A stretch of 64,000 nucleotides of DNA from Rhodococcoides fascians A25f. GTDB taxonomy: Bacteria > Actinomycetota > Actinomycetes > Mycobacteriales > Mycobacteriaceae. The notes beneath the pieces are model-generated. The model saw only the letters and a list, made by a program, of their open reading frames with translations. It made no database searches and was not told the DNA's origin. The DNA lies in assembly GCF_000760935.2 (NCBI RefSeq), contig NZ_CP049744.1, forward strand, positions 372,001 through 436,000. The letters are read 5' to 3'. This document shows, piece after piece, positions 12,676-22,700 of the stretch (its first letter is position 1; every line of letters begins with the position of its first letter). Made by a program: the position numbers and the translations under genes.

Positions 12676-12713
12676 AGAATGCCGCCCTGCGCACCAACGC
12701 AGGGCGGCATTCT
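12676..12713 (+). terminator. Strong intrinsic terminator after second mycolyltransferase gene
   Basis: Perfect stem of at least 15 bp (AGAATGCCGCCCTGCG at 12676-12691 against 12698-12713) with a 6-nt loop CACCAA, followed by TCGGTTTCGG. It starts 25 bp after the stop codon. This is a convincing Rho-independent-type structure for a high-GC actinobacterium. Confidence 0.82.
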
Positions 12714-12872
12714 TCGGTTTCGGTGGGATCGAATCCATCACCTCTGTTCACAATCGCACCATCAGTCACAGCGCGTCTGCTGTCCGTCGCCATCCGGCAC
12801 GTGTAGAAAGACATACGAAGCATGTCTCCTAACGAGACCTTCGAGAGTTCACGTCGAAAGAGAGTCACCATC

Positions 12873-14756
12873 ATGCGCACTGGGCTTGTTCGGTTCGGTC
12901 GAATCCCATCGGCCGGCACACGGGCCGGGCGAGCGGCAGCAGCACTGGCCGTCGCCTCCGCGCTGATGATCCCCTTCGCGACGACGACGGTTGCGGCCGC
13001 AGCTCCGATTGCACACGCCGGACCCGCCTACACCCAGACCTCCGGCGCCACGGTGACGTCCGTGGACTGGCTTTCCGATCGCCGCGTCGCGCTGTGGATC
13101 CAGTCGCCCTCGATGGGTACGCCGATCCAGGTTCAGCTGCTGCTCGCCCGTGACTGGAACATCAACCCCCAGGCGACGTTCCCGCAGGTCTACATGCTCG
13201 ACGGCCTGCGCGCGACCGACCAGGAGAACGGCTGGACGGCCGAGACCGACGCCGAGTCGTACTTCGCCGACAAGAACGTCAACGTCGTCCTCCCCATCGG
13301 TGGCCAGTCCAGCTTCTACTCCGACTGGGTCGATCAGGACAACGGCAAGAACTACCAGTGGGAGACGTTCCTGACCAAGGAGCTCCCGCCGATCCTGGCC
13401 AAGGACTGGCGCAGCACCGACACCCGCGGCGTCGTGGGACTGTCGATGGGTGGCACCTCGGCGATGTTCCTCGCAGCGCGCAACCCCGGCTTCTTCAAGT
13501 TCGCCGGCTCGCTCTCGGGCATCCTGACCACCACCTCGCTCGGCATGCCGCAGGCCATCCAGTACGCAATGACCGACGCCGGCGGCTACAACTCCAGCGC
13601 CATGTGGGGATCGCCGTCCAATTCCCTGTGGGCGCAACATGATCCGTACCTGCTCGCCGACAAGCTGAAGGGCGTCAGCCTCTACATCTCCAGTGGCAAC
13701 GGCTCCACCGGACCGTACGATCAGCCGTCGCCCATCCCGGGTGTGAGCACCAACTACGCCGGCATGGGCCTCGAGATCCTGTCGCGGTTGACCTCGCAGA
13801 CCTTCGCCACCAAGCTCAATCAGCTCGGTATCCCGGCTCAGGTGAACTACCGGCCGTCGGGCACGCACTCGTGGCCGTACTGGCAGTTCGAGCTGCACCA
13901 GCTGTGGCCGCAGCTCGCCACCGCGCTCGGTGTCGAGGTGGACAAGCCCGCGTGCAGTGCTGCCGGAATGATCGGCAACGCCAGCGGAGCCAACTCGTGG
14001 CTCGGACCGTGCCTGACCGAGGAATACAACGTCGCAGGTGGACGCGCTCAGGACTTCACGTTCGGCCGAGTCTTCTTCACCCCCGACACCGGCGCGCAGG
14101 TCGTCGCCGGAGCGATCGGTGGTATCTACCAGGGCAACAAGGGTCCCGAGGGTGCACTCGGGTTCCCGAAGACCGGCGAGATCGGTACCCCGGACGGTCG
14201 TGGACGGTTCAACGCCTTCCAGAACGGCATGGTCTACTTCACGCCGCAGACCGGTGCTCATGTGGTCAAGGGAGCCGTGCTCGACGAGTGGGCAGCCCAG
14301 GGCTACGAGGGTGGGCCCCTGGGCTACCCGGTGCTCGACGAGGTCGTGACTCCGAACAAGCCCGGGTCGGTTCAGGGATTCGAGATCGGTGCGATCTACA
14401 CCTCGCCCGATGCGGGAGTCCATTCGGTGCAGGGCATGATTCTCGGTAAGTACGGTGAATTGGGTTGGGAGAGTGGACCTCTCGGGTTCCCCAAGTCCAA
14501 CGAGCTCGGCCCGATCCGAGACGGCGGACGGTTCAACCAGTTCGAGACCGGCAACATCTACTGGAGCCCGCTCAGCGGTGCCTGGTCCACCCCGTACGGC
14601 CCGATCTTCGACGCCTGGGGATCGGTCGGCTACGAGGGCGGCCGCCTCGGCTACCCCACCAGCGATCAGTTCGACATCGACGGTGGCGGTAAGCAGCAGA
14701 ACTTCCAGTTCGGCATCATCACCGTCAAGGACGGCGTGGCGACGATCGCGCCGTGA
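12873..14756 (+). CDS. Mycolyltransferase with C-terminal LGFP repeats
   Basis: A 627-aa secreted protein in two parts. After a signal peptide (RAGRAAAALAVASALMIPF...AHAG) comes an antigen-85 hydrolase domain with VYMLDGLRATD, PIGGQSSFYSDW, the nucleophile GLSMGGTSA and the His in SGTHSWPYW. From residue ~375 a C-terminal region carries at least four LGFP-type repeats: GALGFPKTGEI, GPLGYPVLDEV, GPLGFPKSNEL and GRLGYPTSDQF, each followed by F-Q/E-x-G-x-I/V-Y. LGFP repeats are thought to bind the wall envelope. This layout resembles the large Cop1/Csp1-type mycolyltransferases of corynebacteria. I chose ATG 12873 because AGAGAG lies upstream; an in-frame ATG at 12822 lacks a signal-like start. 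Confidence 0.9.
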   Translation: MRTGLVRFGRIPSAGTRAGRAAAALAVASALMIPFATTTVAAAAPIAHAGPAYTQTSGATVTSVDWLSDRRVALWIQSPSMGTPIQVQLLLARDWNINPQATFPQVYMLDGLRATDQENGWTAETDAESYFADKNVNVVLPIGGQSSFYSDWVDQDNGKNYQWETFLTKELPPILAKDWRSTDTRGVVGLSMGGTSAMFLAARNPGFFKFAGSLSGILTTTSLGMPQAIQYAMTDAGGYNSSAMWGSPSNSLWAQHDPYLLADKLKGVSLYISSGNGSTGPYDQPSPIPGVSTNYAGMGLEILSRLTSQTFATKLNQLGIPAQVNYRPSGTHSWPYWQFELHQLWPQLATALGVEVDKPACSAAGMIGNASGANSWLGPCLTEEYNVAGGRAQDFTFGRVFFTPDTGAQVVAGAIGGIYQGNKGPEGALGFPKTGEIGTPDGRGRFNAFQNGMVYFTPQTGAHVVKGAVLDEWAAQGYEGGPLGYPVLDEVVTPNKPGSVQGFEIGAIYTSPDAGVHSVQGMILGKYGELGWESGPLGFPKSNELGPIRDGGRFNQFETGNIYWSPLSGAWSTPYGPIFDAWGSVGYEGGRLGYPTSDQFDIDGGGKQQNFQFGIITVKDGVATIAP

Positions 14757-14853
14757 CCTCGAGAGTGCTTCGGAGTCGGTCACGGCTTCAGAGTTCTCTC
14801 AGAGCGTGGCTGTACGCTCGCCTGCGACCCGACGACCGAAGGATTTTCGATCG

Positions 14854-15402
14854 ATGACGCGTAACTCTCTGGCCAGAACTCTGTCTCTCGGCGTACTCGC
14901 CGTGGCAGCGAGCTCGATGCTGGTGGCCTGCGGAAGTGACGACTCGACGGCCACCGGGGCCCCGACGAGCACCACCACAGCAGCCGCGACGACAACCGAG
15001 GCGAGTACGACGACGACGTCGGCGGCGGAGAGCACCACTGCCGCCCCGACCACGAGCCCGGGCGAGGCGGCCACTGCGCCGCCGGAGCAGCCGCAACCCG
15101 TTCCGGACGACTTCCCTGGCCCGACCGAGAGTCAGATCGACGACCGCGGTCAGAGCTTCCTCGACGAGCTGAAGAAGCAGGGCATCACGCCGGCAGGCAA
15201 CGGCGACATCGCGGTCTCGACGGCCAACTACATCTGCGCCGCACAGGCCCAGGGTGTGGCGGCGGACGAGATCTCGACCTACGTCACCGCGAACGTCGGC
15301 GTCGAAGCCAGTGCGGCCGGAACGCAGATGAGCGAGACACAGGCCCAGCAGGCTGCCCAGACCTACATCGCCGCCGCGCAGGCGACGTACTGCAGGCCAT
15401 AG
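14854..15402 (+). CDS. Lipoprotein with DUF732-like C-terminal domain
   Basis: A 182-aa protein with a lipoprotein signal (ARTLSLGVLAVAASSMLVAC, lipobox LVAC), then a Thr/Ala/Pro-rich linker, then a C-terminal ~90-residue helical domain. The fragments FLDELKKQGI, STANYICAAQAQG and AAQATYC, with a Cys pair, resemble the actinobacterial DUF732 family. Function is unknown; the protein should be anchored at the outer face of the membrane. ATG 14854 is preceded by GAAGGA. It lies between mycolyltransferase and cutinase genes, so it may belong to the mycolate export and transfer group, but that is only context. Confidence 0.8.
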   Translation: MTRNSLARTLSLGVLAVAASSMLVACGSDDSTATGAPTSTTTAAATTTEASTTTTSAAESTTAAPTTSPGEAATAPPEQPQPVPDDFPGPTESQIDDRGQSFLDELKKQGITPAGNGDIAVSTANYICAAQAQGVAADEISTYVTANVGVEASAAGTQMSETQAQQAAQTYIAAAQATYCRP

Positions 15403-15428
15403 ATCCACGCTGATGGAGATGCACGCCG

Positions 15429-16385
15429 ATGGCCAAGCGTAAGCGCAGAATCCTTCCGGTGATCGCCGTTGCGGTGATCATCGGATTGATCATCGTCGCC
15501 CTCTGGTACCTACTCGCCGGACGGTTGCCGAAGGGCCCGGATACTCCCGTGCCGCCGCCAGGGCCGGAAGAGCCGACGTCGCAGCCGGCGGATTGCCCCG
15601 ATGTGCAGGTCATCGCCATTCCCGGCACCTGGGAGTCCTCGTCCACCGACGATCCGTACAACCCGACCGCCAACCCGGTGTCGCTGATGCTCAACGTCAC
15701 GCGTCCGTTGCAGGAGCAGTTCCCCGGATCGCGCGCCGACGTCTACACCGTGCCGTACGTGGCTCAGTTCTCGAACCCCATCGCTCTGCCGCCGGACGGT
15801 CAGCAGTCCTACAACAACAGCCGCACCGAGGGTAAAGCTGTTGCCGTACAGAAGATGACCGATGTGAGCGCACGGTGCCCGCTCACCAACTTCGTGCTCG
15901 CAGGCTTCTCCCAGGGCGCGGTCATCTCCGGCGACATCGCGTCCGACATCGGCGCGGGTAACGGCCCCATCTCTGCCGATCGGGTACTCGGGGTGACCCT
16001 CATCGCCGACGGTCGACGCGACGGAGTCTCGGGAACCGACGTCCCCGGCCCGCTCGACGGCGTCGGTGCCGAGGTGGCACTCGGGGGACTCGACCTGCCC
16101 GGCATCACCATGACGGGGCGTCGGGACGGTGGGTTCGGTGCGCTCGACGACCGGACCAACCAGATCTGCGCACCCGGGGACTTGATCTGTGCCTCGCCGT
16201 CGGATGGATTGTCGCTCCGCAACATTCCGCAGAGCATCCAGATTCTGATCGGTGCTGCAGGCAATCCCGTGCACGCGTCCTACAACAGTTTTGTCGTCGA
16301 CGGCTCCGGCACGACAGCGACGCAGTGGACGGCGGCATGGGCTGCCGGGTTGATCGAGAATGCCCCGACGCCCGCGCATTCGTGA
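15429..16385 (+). CDS. Membrane-anchored cutinase-family hydrolase (Rv3802c-like)
   Basis: A 318-aa protein with one N-terminal membrane anchor ([20 protein letters not shown]), a short Pro-rich linker and a cutinase/serine esterase domain. The catalytic elbow is in [14 protein letters not shown], the Asp region is near [11 protein letters not shown] and the His is in [12 protein letters not shown]. Cys residues ([18 protein letters not shown]) could form disulfides. Rv3802c is an essential envelope thioesterase/phospholipase next to the mycolate operon. Position just upstream of fadD32 supports orthology, although an oxidoreductase gene intervenes here. Confidence 0.88.
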   Translation: MAKRKRRILPVIAVAVIIGLIIVALWYLLAGRLPKGPDTPVPPPGPEEPTSQPADCPDVQVIAIPGTWESSSTDDPYNPTANPVSLMLNVTRPLQEQFPGSRADVYTVPYVAQFSNPIALPPDGQQSYNNSRTEGKAVAVQKMTDVSARCPLTNFVLAGFSQGAVISGDIASDIGAGNGPISADRVLGVTLIADGRRDGVSGTDVPGPLDGVGAEVALGGLDLPGITMTGRRDGGFGALDDRTNQICAPGDLICASPSDGLSLRNIPQSIQILIGAAGNPVHASYNSFVVDGSGTTATQWTAAWAAGLIENAPTPAHS

Positions 16386-16591
16386 GCGACGACGCTCTAT
16401 AACGGAAACGTCACAACGCGAAGTGCGGCGATCTATTGCCGGGCACAAACCTGGGCCGGGATGCCCCCAGCCGGTGTGATCGACTCGGGCCAGCGGCTAG
16501 AGTGGCGCCTTGGACCTGCGCAGATCGGCCCCGGCCGGGCTGCTCTCGCCACCCGAAACAAGAACGCTGCACACTCCGAGGAGAGCAATAG

Positions 16592-17590
16592 ATGAGTTCC
16601 GCCGAGGCCGCGACCGCCGGGCCGCGTAAATTCCGATTCGCTGCAGGCGGAGAGGGAAACGCCGAGGAGGGCGGGGCTCGGAAATTCATCAAGCTGGCGC
16701 AACAGGCCGAGGAACTGGGCTACGACAGCTTCATGATTCCCGATCATCTGGGTAATCAGGTCGGTCCCATCGCAGCGCTCGGCGCACTTGCCGTCGCCAC
16801 CGACAAGATCCGGCTCGGCACGGCAGTGTTGGCGAACGGTTTTCGGCATCCCGCGGTGCTGGCCAAGGATGCGGCGACCATCGATGTGCTCTCGGGTGGC
16901 CGACTCGAACTCGGCCTCGGTGCGGGGTGGATGCGCGAGGAGTACGACAAGGCGGGCATCACCTACGACCGTCCGGGAGTGCGAATCGAGAAGCTCGAGG
17001 AGACCCTCGAAATTCTCGACGTGCTGTTGCGCGGTCAGGAATGCAATTTCGAGGGCAAGCACTACACGATTTCCGGACTGAAGGGCAGCCCTCGGCCGCG
17101 GCAGGGTCCGCGTCCGCCGATCTGCATCGGTGGCGGCGGTCCGAAGATGCTCGCGTTGGCGGCCAAGCATGCAGACATCATCTCCGTGGTGCCGAGCACC
17201 TCGAAGGAAGGCAAGCTGCTGCTGTCTGGCATGACCATCGAGAAGACCCTCGAGCGCGTCGAGCTGATTCGTGCGGCCGCAGGCGACCGGTTCGACGACA
17301 TCGAACTGAACTGGGCCATCACCACCATCGTCGTCACCGACGATCGGGAGCAGATGGCCGAGATGGCGCTTGCGGCTCTGGACAACGGCTACCCGCCGAA
17401 CGTGGACGTCGACGTCAAGCTGACCGTCGAGGACATCCTGTCGTCTCCGTACCTCGCATTCGGGACGTACGAGGAGATTGCCGATCAAATCCGTAACGTT
17501 CGCGCGCGAACGACGATGTCCTATGTCGGGGTTTTCCCTACTCAAATGGAAGCATTCGCACCGGTTGTCGACTTGCTGAAAGGCGAGTGA
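16592..17590 (+). CDS. LLM-class F420-dependent oxidoreductase
   Basis: A 332-aa luciferase-like (bacterial luciferase fold) protein. Motifs include KLAQQAEELGYDSFMIPDHL, IRLGTAVLANGFRHPAVLAK, LSGGRLELGLGAGWMREEY and PICIGGGGPKMLALAAKHAD. It resembles the F420-dependent subgroup rather than the flavin monooxygenases. The substrate is unknown. A good ribosome site (GAGGAGAG) precedes ATG 16592. It sits between the Rv3802c-like gene and fadD32, where M. tuberculosis has no such gene, so it is either an insertion or a lineage-specific member of the wall locus. Confidence 0.82.
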   Translation: MSSAEAATAGPRKFRFAAGGEGNAEEGGARKFIKLAQQAEELGYDSFMIPDHLGNQVGPIAALGALAVATDKIRLGTAVLANGFRHPAVLAKDAATIDVLSGGRLELGLGAGWMREEYDKAGITYDRPGVRIEKLEETLEILDVLLRGQECNFEGKHYTISGLKGSPRPRQGPRPPICIGGGGPKMLALAAKHADIISVVPSTSKEGKLLLSGMTIEKTLERVELIRAAAGDRFDDIELNWAITTIVVTDDREQMAEMALAALDNGYPPNVDVDVKLTVEDILSSPYLAFGTYEEIADQIRNVRARTTMSYVGVFPTQMEAFAPVVDLLKGE

Positions 17591-17599
17591 CGAAGTCGC

Positions 17600-17647
17600 G
17601 TGTCGGTACCATGTAGCTGGCCTCGAAGCCAGGTGCCAAACCGACAC
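17600..17647 (+). promoter_or_regulatory. Nested stem-loop between oxidoreductase gene and fadD32
   Basis: A compact 48-nt structure begins 10 bp after the oxidoreductase stop. The outer stem is GTGTCGGT (17600-17607) with ACCGACAC (17640-17647). An inner CTGGC/GCCAG hairpin with a CTCGAA loop and a GGTACC/GGTGCC pairing lie inside. No T run follows, so it may be a Rho-assisted end, an operator, or a leader element for fadD32. Confidence 0.45.
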
Positions 17648-17770
17648 CGGTAGAGCTACTAGTCAGTAACATACAAAGCTGTTCGGTGTCTGCGCTCGTG
17701 CAGTCCGGCGTGCGGGTCCACTTCACGCAGGCTGTACGGCAGCGGATTCGTGTCGGAGGAGATTGAAGTA

Positions 17771-19669
17771 ATGAGCCACAATTTCGATGATTTCATCGAT
17801 GAGAACGGCCACATCACCATCGGTGAAGGGCAAACGCTCGTCCGTCACGTCGAGGTGAACGTTCAAGAGAATTCCGACACGCTGGCGTACCGCTTCGTCG
17901 ACTACTCCCGTGAGCGTGACGGCGAGGCGCACGAGCTGACCTGGGCAGAGTTCGGAACCCGACTCAAGGCGGTCGCGGCCCGTCTGCAGCAGGTCACCCA
18001 GCCCGGTGACCGCGTCGCGATTCTGGCTCCGCAGGGCCTCGAGTACGTTGTCGCCTTCTTCGGCGCGATCTACGCGGGAACCATCGCAGTGCCGCTGTTC
18101 GACCCGGACGAGCCCGGCCACACCGACCGCCTGCACGCCGTCCTCGGTGACTGCAAGCCCAGCGCCATCCTCACCGCAGGTAACTCGGCCGCGGGTGTGC
18201 GCGCGTTCTTCCGTGCGCTGCCCGCCGCAGAGCGTCCCCGCATCATCGCAGTCGACGCCGTCCCGGACAGCGTGGGCGAGACGTGGGTCGAGCCGACGGC
18301 AACGCTCGACGACATCGCCTACCTGCAGTACACGTCCGGCTCGACGCGAACCCCGGCCGGCGTGGAGATCACTCACCGTGCGGTCGGCGTCAACGCGCTG
18401 CAGATGGTCGACAGCATGGAGATCAACCACGATTCGCGTGGCGTCACCTGGTTGCCGATGTTCCACGACATGGGTCTGCTCACCGTCATCCTCCCGGCGC
18501 TCGGTGGCAAATACATCACCATCATGAGCCCGCGTGCGTTCGTGCAACGCCCGTGGCGCTGGATCAAGGAACTCGCTGCGGTCTCCGACGGCGCAGGCAC
18601 GTTCGCCGCGGCACCGAACTTCGCGTTCGAGCACGCTGCCCAGCGCGGACTGCCGAAGAACGGCGAGAGCCTGGATCTGTCGAACGTCATCGGTCTGATC
18701 AACGGCAGCGAGCCCGTCACGACGTCGTCGATGAAGAAGTTCAACGACGCGTTCGGCCCCTACGGTCTGCCGAAGTCCGCCATCAAGCCGTCCTACGGCA
18801 TGGCCGAGGCCACGCTGTTCGTCTCGACCAGCAAGCACGCCGACGAGGCCAAGGTCGTCTACGTCGACCGCGTCGAGCTCAATGCGGGCAACTTCGTGGT
18901 CGTCGCCCCCGATGCACCCGGTGCCATCCCGCAGGTGTCCACCGGGACGGTCGCCCGTAGCCAGTGGGCCGCCATCGTCGATTCCGAGACCGCCACCGAG
19001 GTTGCCGACGAGCACGTCGGCGAGATCTGGTTGCACGGCGAGAACATCGGTCAGGGGTACTGGGGTCGCGAGACCGAGACCACCGAGACCTTCCACAACA
19101 AGCTCGTCCACCGCAACGCCGAAGGCTCGCACGCAGACGGTGCTCCCGAGGGTGGCAACTGGATGCGTACCGGCGACTTCGGTGTCTATCACGACGGCGA
19201 GCTCTACATCACCGGTCGTGTCAAGGACCTCGTCATCGTCGACGGCCGCAATCACTACCCGCAGGACCTCGAGTTCTCGGCCCAGGAAGCCAGCAAAGCT
19301 CTGCGGCCGGGCTTCGTCGCGGCGTTCGCCGTCCCGCTCAATCAGCTCCCCGACATCGTGTTCGAGTTCAGTGGCGCAGCCCTGACGAAGGACTCGGACG
19401 ACAGCTCAGAACAGCTCGTCATCGTCGCCGAACGCGCTCCGGGCTCCGGCAAGGCCGACCCGCAGCCGATTGCCGACGAGGTGCGCACCGCGGTGTCCGC
19501 GCGCCACGGCGTCACGGTGCGCGACGTCCTCCTCGTGCCTGCCGGTTCCATTCCGCGTACCTCCAGCGGCAAGATCGCCCGGCGGGCCTGCAAGGCCGCC
19601 TACATCGAGGGCACGCTCCGCGGCGGATATCAGCAGACGGCGTTCCCGGACGCCGAACTGCCCGACTGA
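17771..19669 (+). CDS. fadD32: Long-chain fatty-acyl-AMP ligase FadD32
   Basis: A 632-aa adenylate-forming enzyme that activates meromycolic acid as acyl-AMP and loads it on the N-terminal carrier domain of Pks13. The AMP motif [19 protein letters not shown] has the FAAL/FadD32 pattern. Other blocks are [39 protein letters not shown] and the C-terminal lysine region [14 protein letters not shown] 17771 has GGAGGAGA upstream. It is followed 42 bp later by pks13; order fadD32-pks13-accD4 is the hallmark mycolate condensation operon. Confidence 0.95.
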   Translation: MSHNFDDFIDENGHITIGEGQTLVRHVEVNVQENSDTLAYRFVDYSRERDGEAHELTWAEFGTRLKAVAARLQQVTQPGDRVAILAPQGLEYVVAFFGAIYAGTIAVPLFDPDEPGHTDRLHAVLGDCKPSAILTAGNSAAGVRAFFRALPAAERPRIIAVDAVPDSVGETWVEPTATLDDIAYLQYTSGSTRTPAGVEITHRAVGVNALQMVDSMEINHDSRGVTWLPMFHDMGLLTVILPALGGKYITIMSPRAFVQRPWRWIKELAAVSDGAGTFAAAPNFAFEHAAQRGLPKNGESLDLSNVIGLINGSEPVTTSSMKKFNDAFGPYGLPKSAIKPSYGMAEATLFVSTSKHADEAKVVYVDRVELNAGNFVVVAPDAPGAIPQVSTGTVARSQWAAIVDSETATEVADEHVGEIWLHGENIGQGYWGRETETTETFHNKLVHRNAEGSHADGAPEGGNWMRTGDFGVYHDGELYITGRVKDLVIVDGRNHYPQDLEFSAQEASKALRPGFVAAFAVPLNQLPDIVFEFSGAALTKDSDDSSEQLVIVAERAPGSGKADPQPIADEVRTAVSARHGVTVRDVLLVPAGSIPRTSSGKIARRACKAAYIEGTLRGGYQQTAFPDAELPD

Positions 19670-19711
19670 TCTCTGGGCCTCCCGTTCCTTCGATACATAG
19701 CTTGGTGAGTA

Positions 19712-22700
19712 ATGGCTGAACAAGAGACAGACAAGATTCAGAGTGCGGACGGGACGGACCTCACGGTCGCCCAACTGCGGGATTGGCTACGCAACTGGGT
19801 TGCGGACGCGACCGGGCAACCGGCGTCGGCCATCTCCGACGACCGTCCGATGGAGGAATTCGGTCTGTCCTCTCGCGATGCCGTCGCACTGAGCGGGGAG
19901 ATCGAAGAGCTGGTGGGGGTCACGTTGACTGCCACCGTCGTCTACCAGCACCCCACCATCGCCTCGCTGGCCAAGATCATCATCGAGGGCGAACCCGAGG
20001 AGCCGGTCGGCACCGTCGACGACGCCTTCTACACCAGCGGCGGACAGTCGGGCGACGCGCACGACGTCGCGATCGTCGGCCTGTCCTCTCGCTTCCCCGG
20101 CACCGGGCACACTCCGGAAGAGATGTGGTCGCTCCTCATCGAGGGCCGCGACGGCATCACCGATCTGCCCGACGGCCGCTGGCAGGAATTCACGTCCGAT
20201 CCCGTCATCGCTGCCGCGGTGGCCGCGACGGTGACCAAGGGCGGTTACCTCGACGACGTCAAGACCTTCGACGCCGAGTTCTTCGCGATGTCGCCCAACG
20301 AGGTCGTCAACGTCGATCCGCAGCAGCGGCTCGCGCTGGAACTGACGTGGGAAGCGCTCGAGCACGCGCACATTCCGGCCAGCTCGATCAAGGGCAGCCA
20401 GGTGGGCGTCTTCATCGGCAGCTCGTCCAACGACTACCAGCTCATCGCCGTCAGCGACCCGGCCGTGCACCCCTATGCGCTCACCGGCACGTCCACGGCC
20501 ATCGTGGCCAACCGGGTGTCGTACTTCTACGACTTCCGCGGGCCGTCGATCGCCGTCGACACCGCCTGCTCGTCCTCCCTGGTTGCCGTGCACCAGGCGG
20601 TGCGCAGCTTGCGTACCGGCGAATCCGATCTCGCCGTGGCGGGTGGCGTCAACATGCTGCTCGCGCCGCCGATCACCGTGGGCTTCGGCCAGACGGGTGT
20701 GCTGGCACCCGACGGCAAGATCAAGGCGTTCTCGTCCGACGCGAACGGCATGATCCGCTCCGAAGGTGGCGGACTCGTCGTCCTCAAGCGACTCGAAGAC
20801 GCCGAGCGCGACGGTGATCAGGTACTCGCCGTCATCGCTGGATCTGCGATCAACCAGGACGGCCGCTCGAACGGTCTGCTGGCACCGAACCCGGACGCGC
20901 AGGCCGACGCACTGCGCTTCGCGTACCGCGACGCCGGCATCAACCCGTCGGGCGTGGATTACATCGAAGCGCACGGCACCGGAACCATCCTGGGCGATCC
21001 CATCGAGGCCGATGCTCTCGGTCGTGTGGTGGGCCGAGGCCGCGACGCCGACAAGCCGGCCCTGCTGGGATCGGCGAAGACCAACTTCGGGCACCTCGAA
21101 TCTGCCGCGGGCGCAGCAGGATTGATCAAGGTCGTCCTCGCGATGCAGGCGAACAAGCTGCCCGCGTCGCTGAACTACGTGGGCCCCAACCCGTACATCG
21201 ACTTCGACAAGGCACACCTGAAGGTCATCCCGGAGGCCACCGACTGGCCGCGCTACACCGGCAAGGCCGTCGCAGGCGTCTCCGGCTTCGGCTTCGGTGG
21301 CACCAACGCGCACGTCGTCGTGCGCGAATACGTCCCGGGTGAGACCGACGGCGCGTTCGACGCCTCGGCCGTCGACCCGGAGGCCGCTCTCGTCGAGGGC
21401 CTCACCGATGTGGCAGGTGAGGAACTGCCGATCGTTGCCGATCCGGAGCCTGTCGTGTCGGAGCCCATCGTGTCGGAGCCCATCGTGTCCGCGGTCGAGA
21501 CGACCGATCCGGTAGCCGAGGCCGAGACCATCCTGGCCGAGACCACTGTGTCCGATACTGAACCCGGCTCGGAGACAGTGATTCTCGCTGTGTCTGCGGC
21601 TTTGCCGTCGCGCCGTAAGCGGGCCGCATCGGAGCTGGCCGACTGGCTCGAGACCGAAGAGGGCAGCACGACGCCTCTCGTCGACGTGGGCCGCACGTTG
21701 GCTCGCCGTAACCACGGGCGTTCGCGCGCAGTGGTTCTCGCATCCACCACGGCCGAGGCCATCGCCGGATTGCGCGCCATCGCAGCCGGCAAGCCGGGCC
21801 CCGGCGTGTTCTCCGCGGATTCGCCCGCGTCCAACGGCGCGGTGTGGGTGTTCTCCGGCTTCGGCTCGCAACACCGCAAGATGGCATCGCGGCTGTACCG
21901 AACCAACGCCGTGTTCGCCGCCGAGGTGGACAAGGTGGACGAGCTGCTCGTCGACGAAGCCGGCTATTCCATCCGCGAGATCATCCTCGACGACTCGCAG
22001 ACCTACGAGTTCGAGAACTCCCAGGTCGCCATCTTCGTCATCCAGATCGCCTTGGCCGCAACACTTCGCGCGCACGGTGCCGAGCCGTCCGCCGTCATCG
22101 GACACTCGATGGGCGAGGTCGCGGCAGCACACGTCGCCGGGGGTCTCAACCTCGAAGACGCCGTCCGCATCATCTACGCCCGCTCACGGCTGCTGGCCGA
22201 GGGTCAAGACGGACTCGGTGCCGCCTCGCAGGGTGCCATGGCGCTGGTCGAGTACACCCCCGACGAGGTCAAGACCCTCACCGATCAGTTCCCGCACGTG
22301 GAGCCCTGCGTCTACGCCGCGCCGACGCACACCACGGTCGGTGGACCGCGCGCCGAGGTCGAGGCTCTCGTCGAGATGGCCGAGGCCGCAGGCAAAATGG
22401 CTCGCCTGCTCGACGTCAAGGGCGCCGGCCACACCGCAGCGGTCGACGTGCTGCTCGGCGAGCTGGCTGCCGAACTGGCCGGAATCGAACCGGGAAAGCT
22501 CACCGCCGGGGTCTACTCGTCGGTCGATCGTGAGGCGCACTATCGCGTCGGACATGCGGCGATCCATGGCGTCGACTACTGGACCAAAGGCATGCGTCAT
22601 CCGGTCTGGTTCACCCAGGCCGTCAATGTCGCTGTGGGAGATGGGCATACGACGTTCATCGAGCTCGCGCCCAACCCGGTGGCGCTGATGTCCGTGGCCG

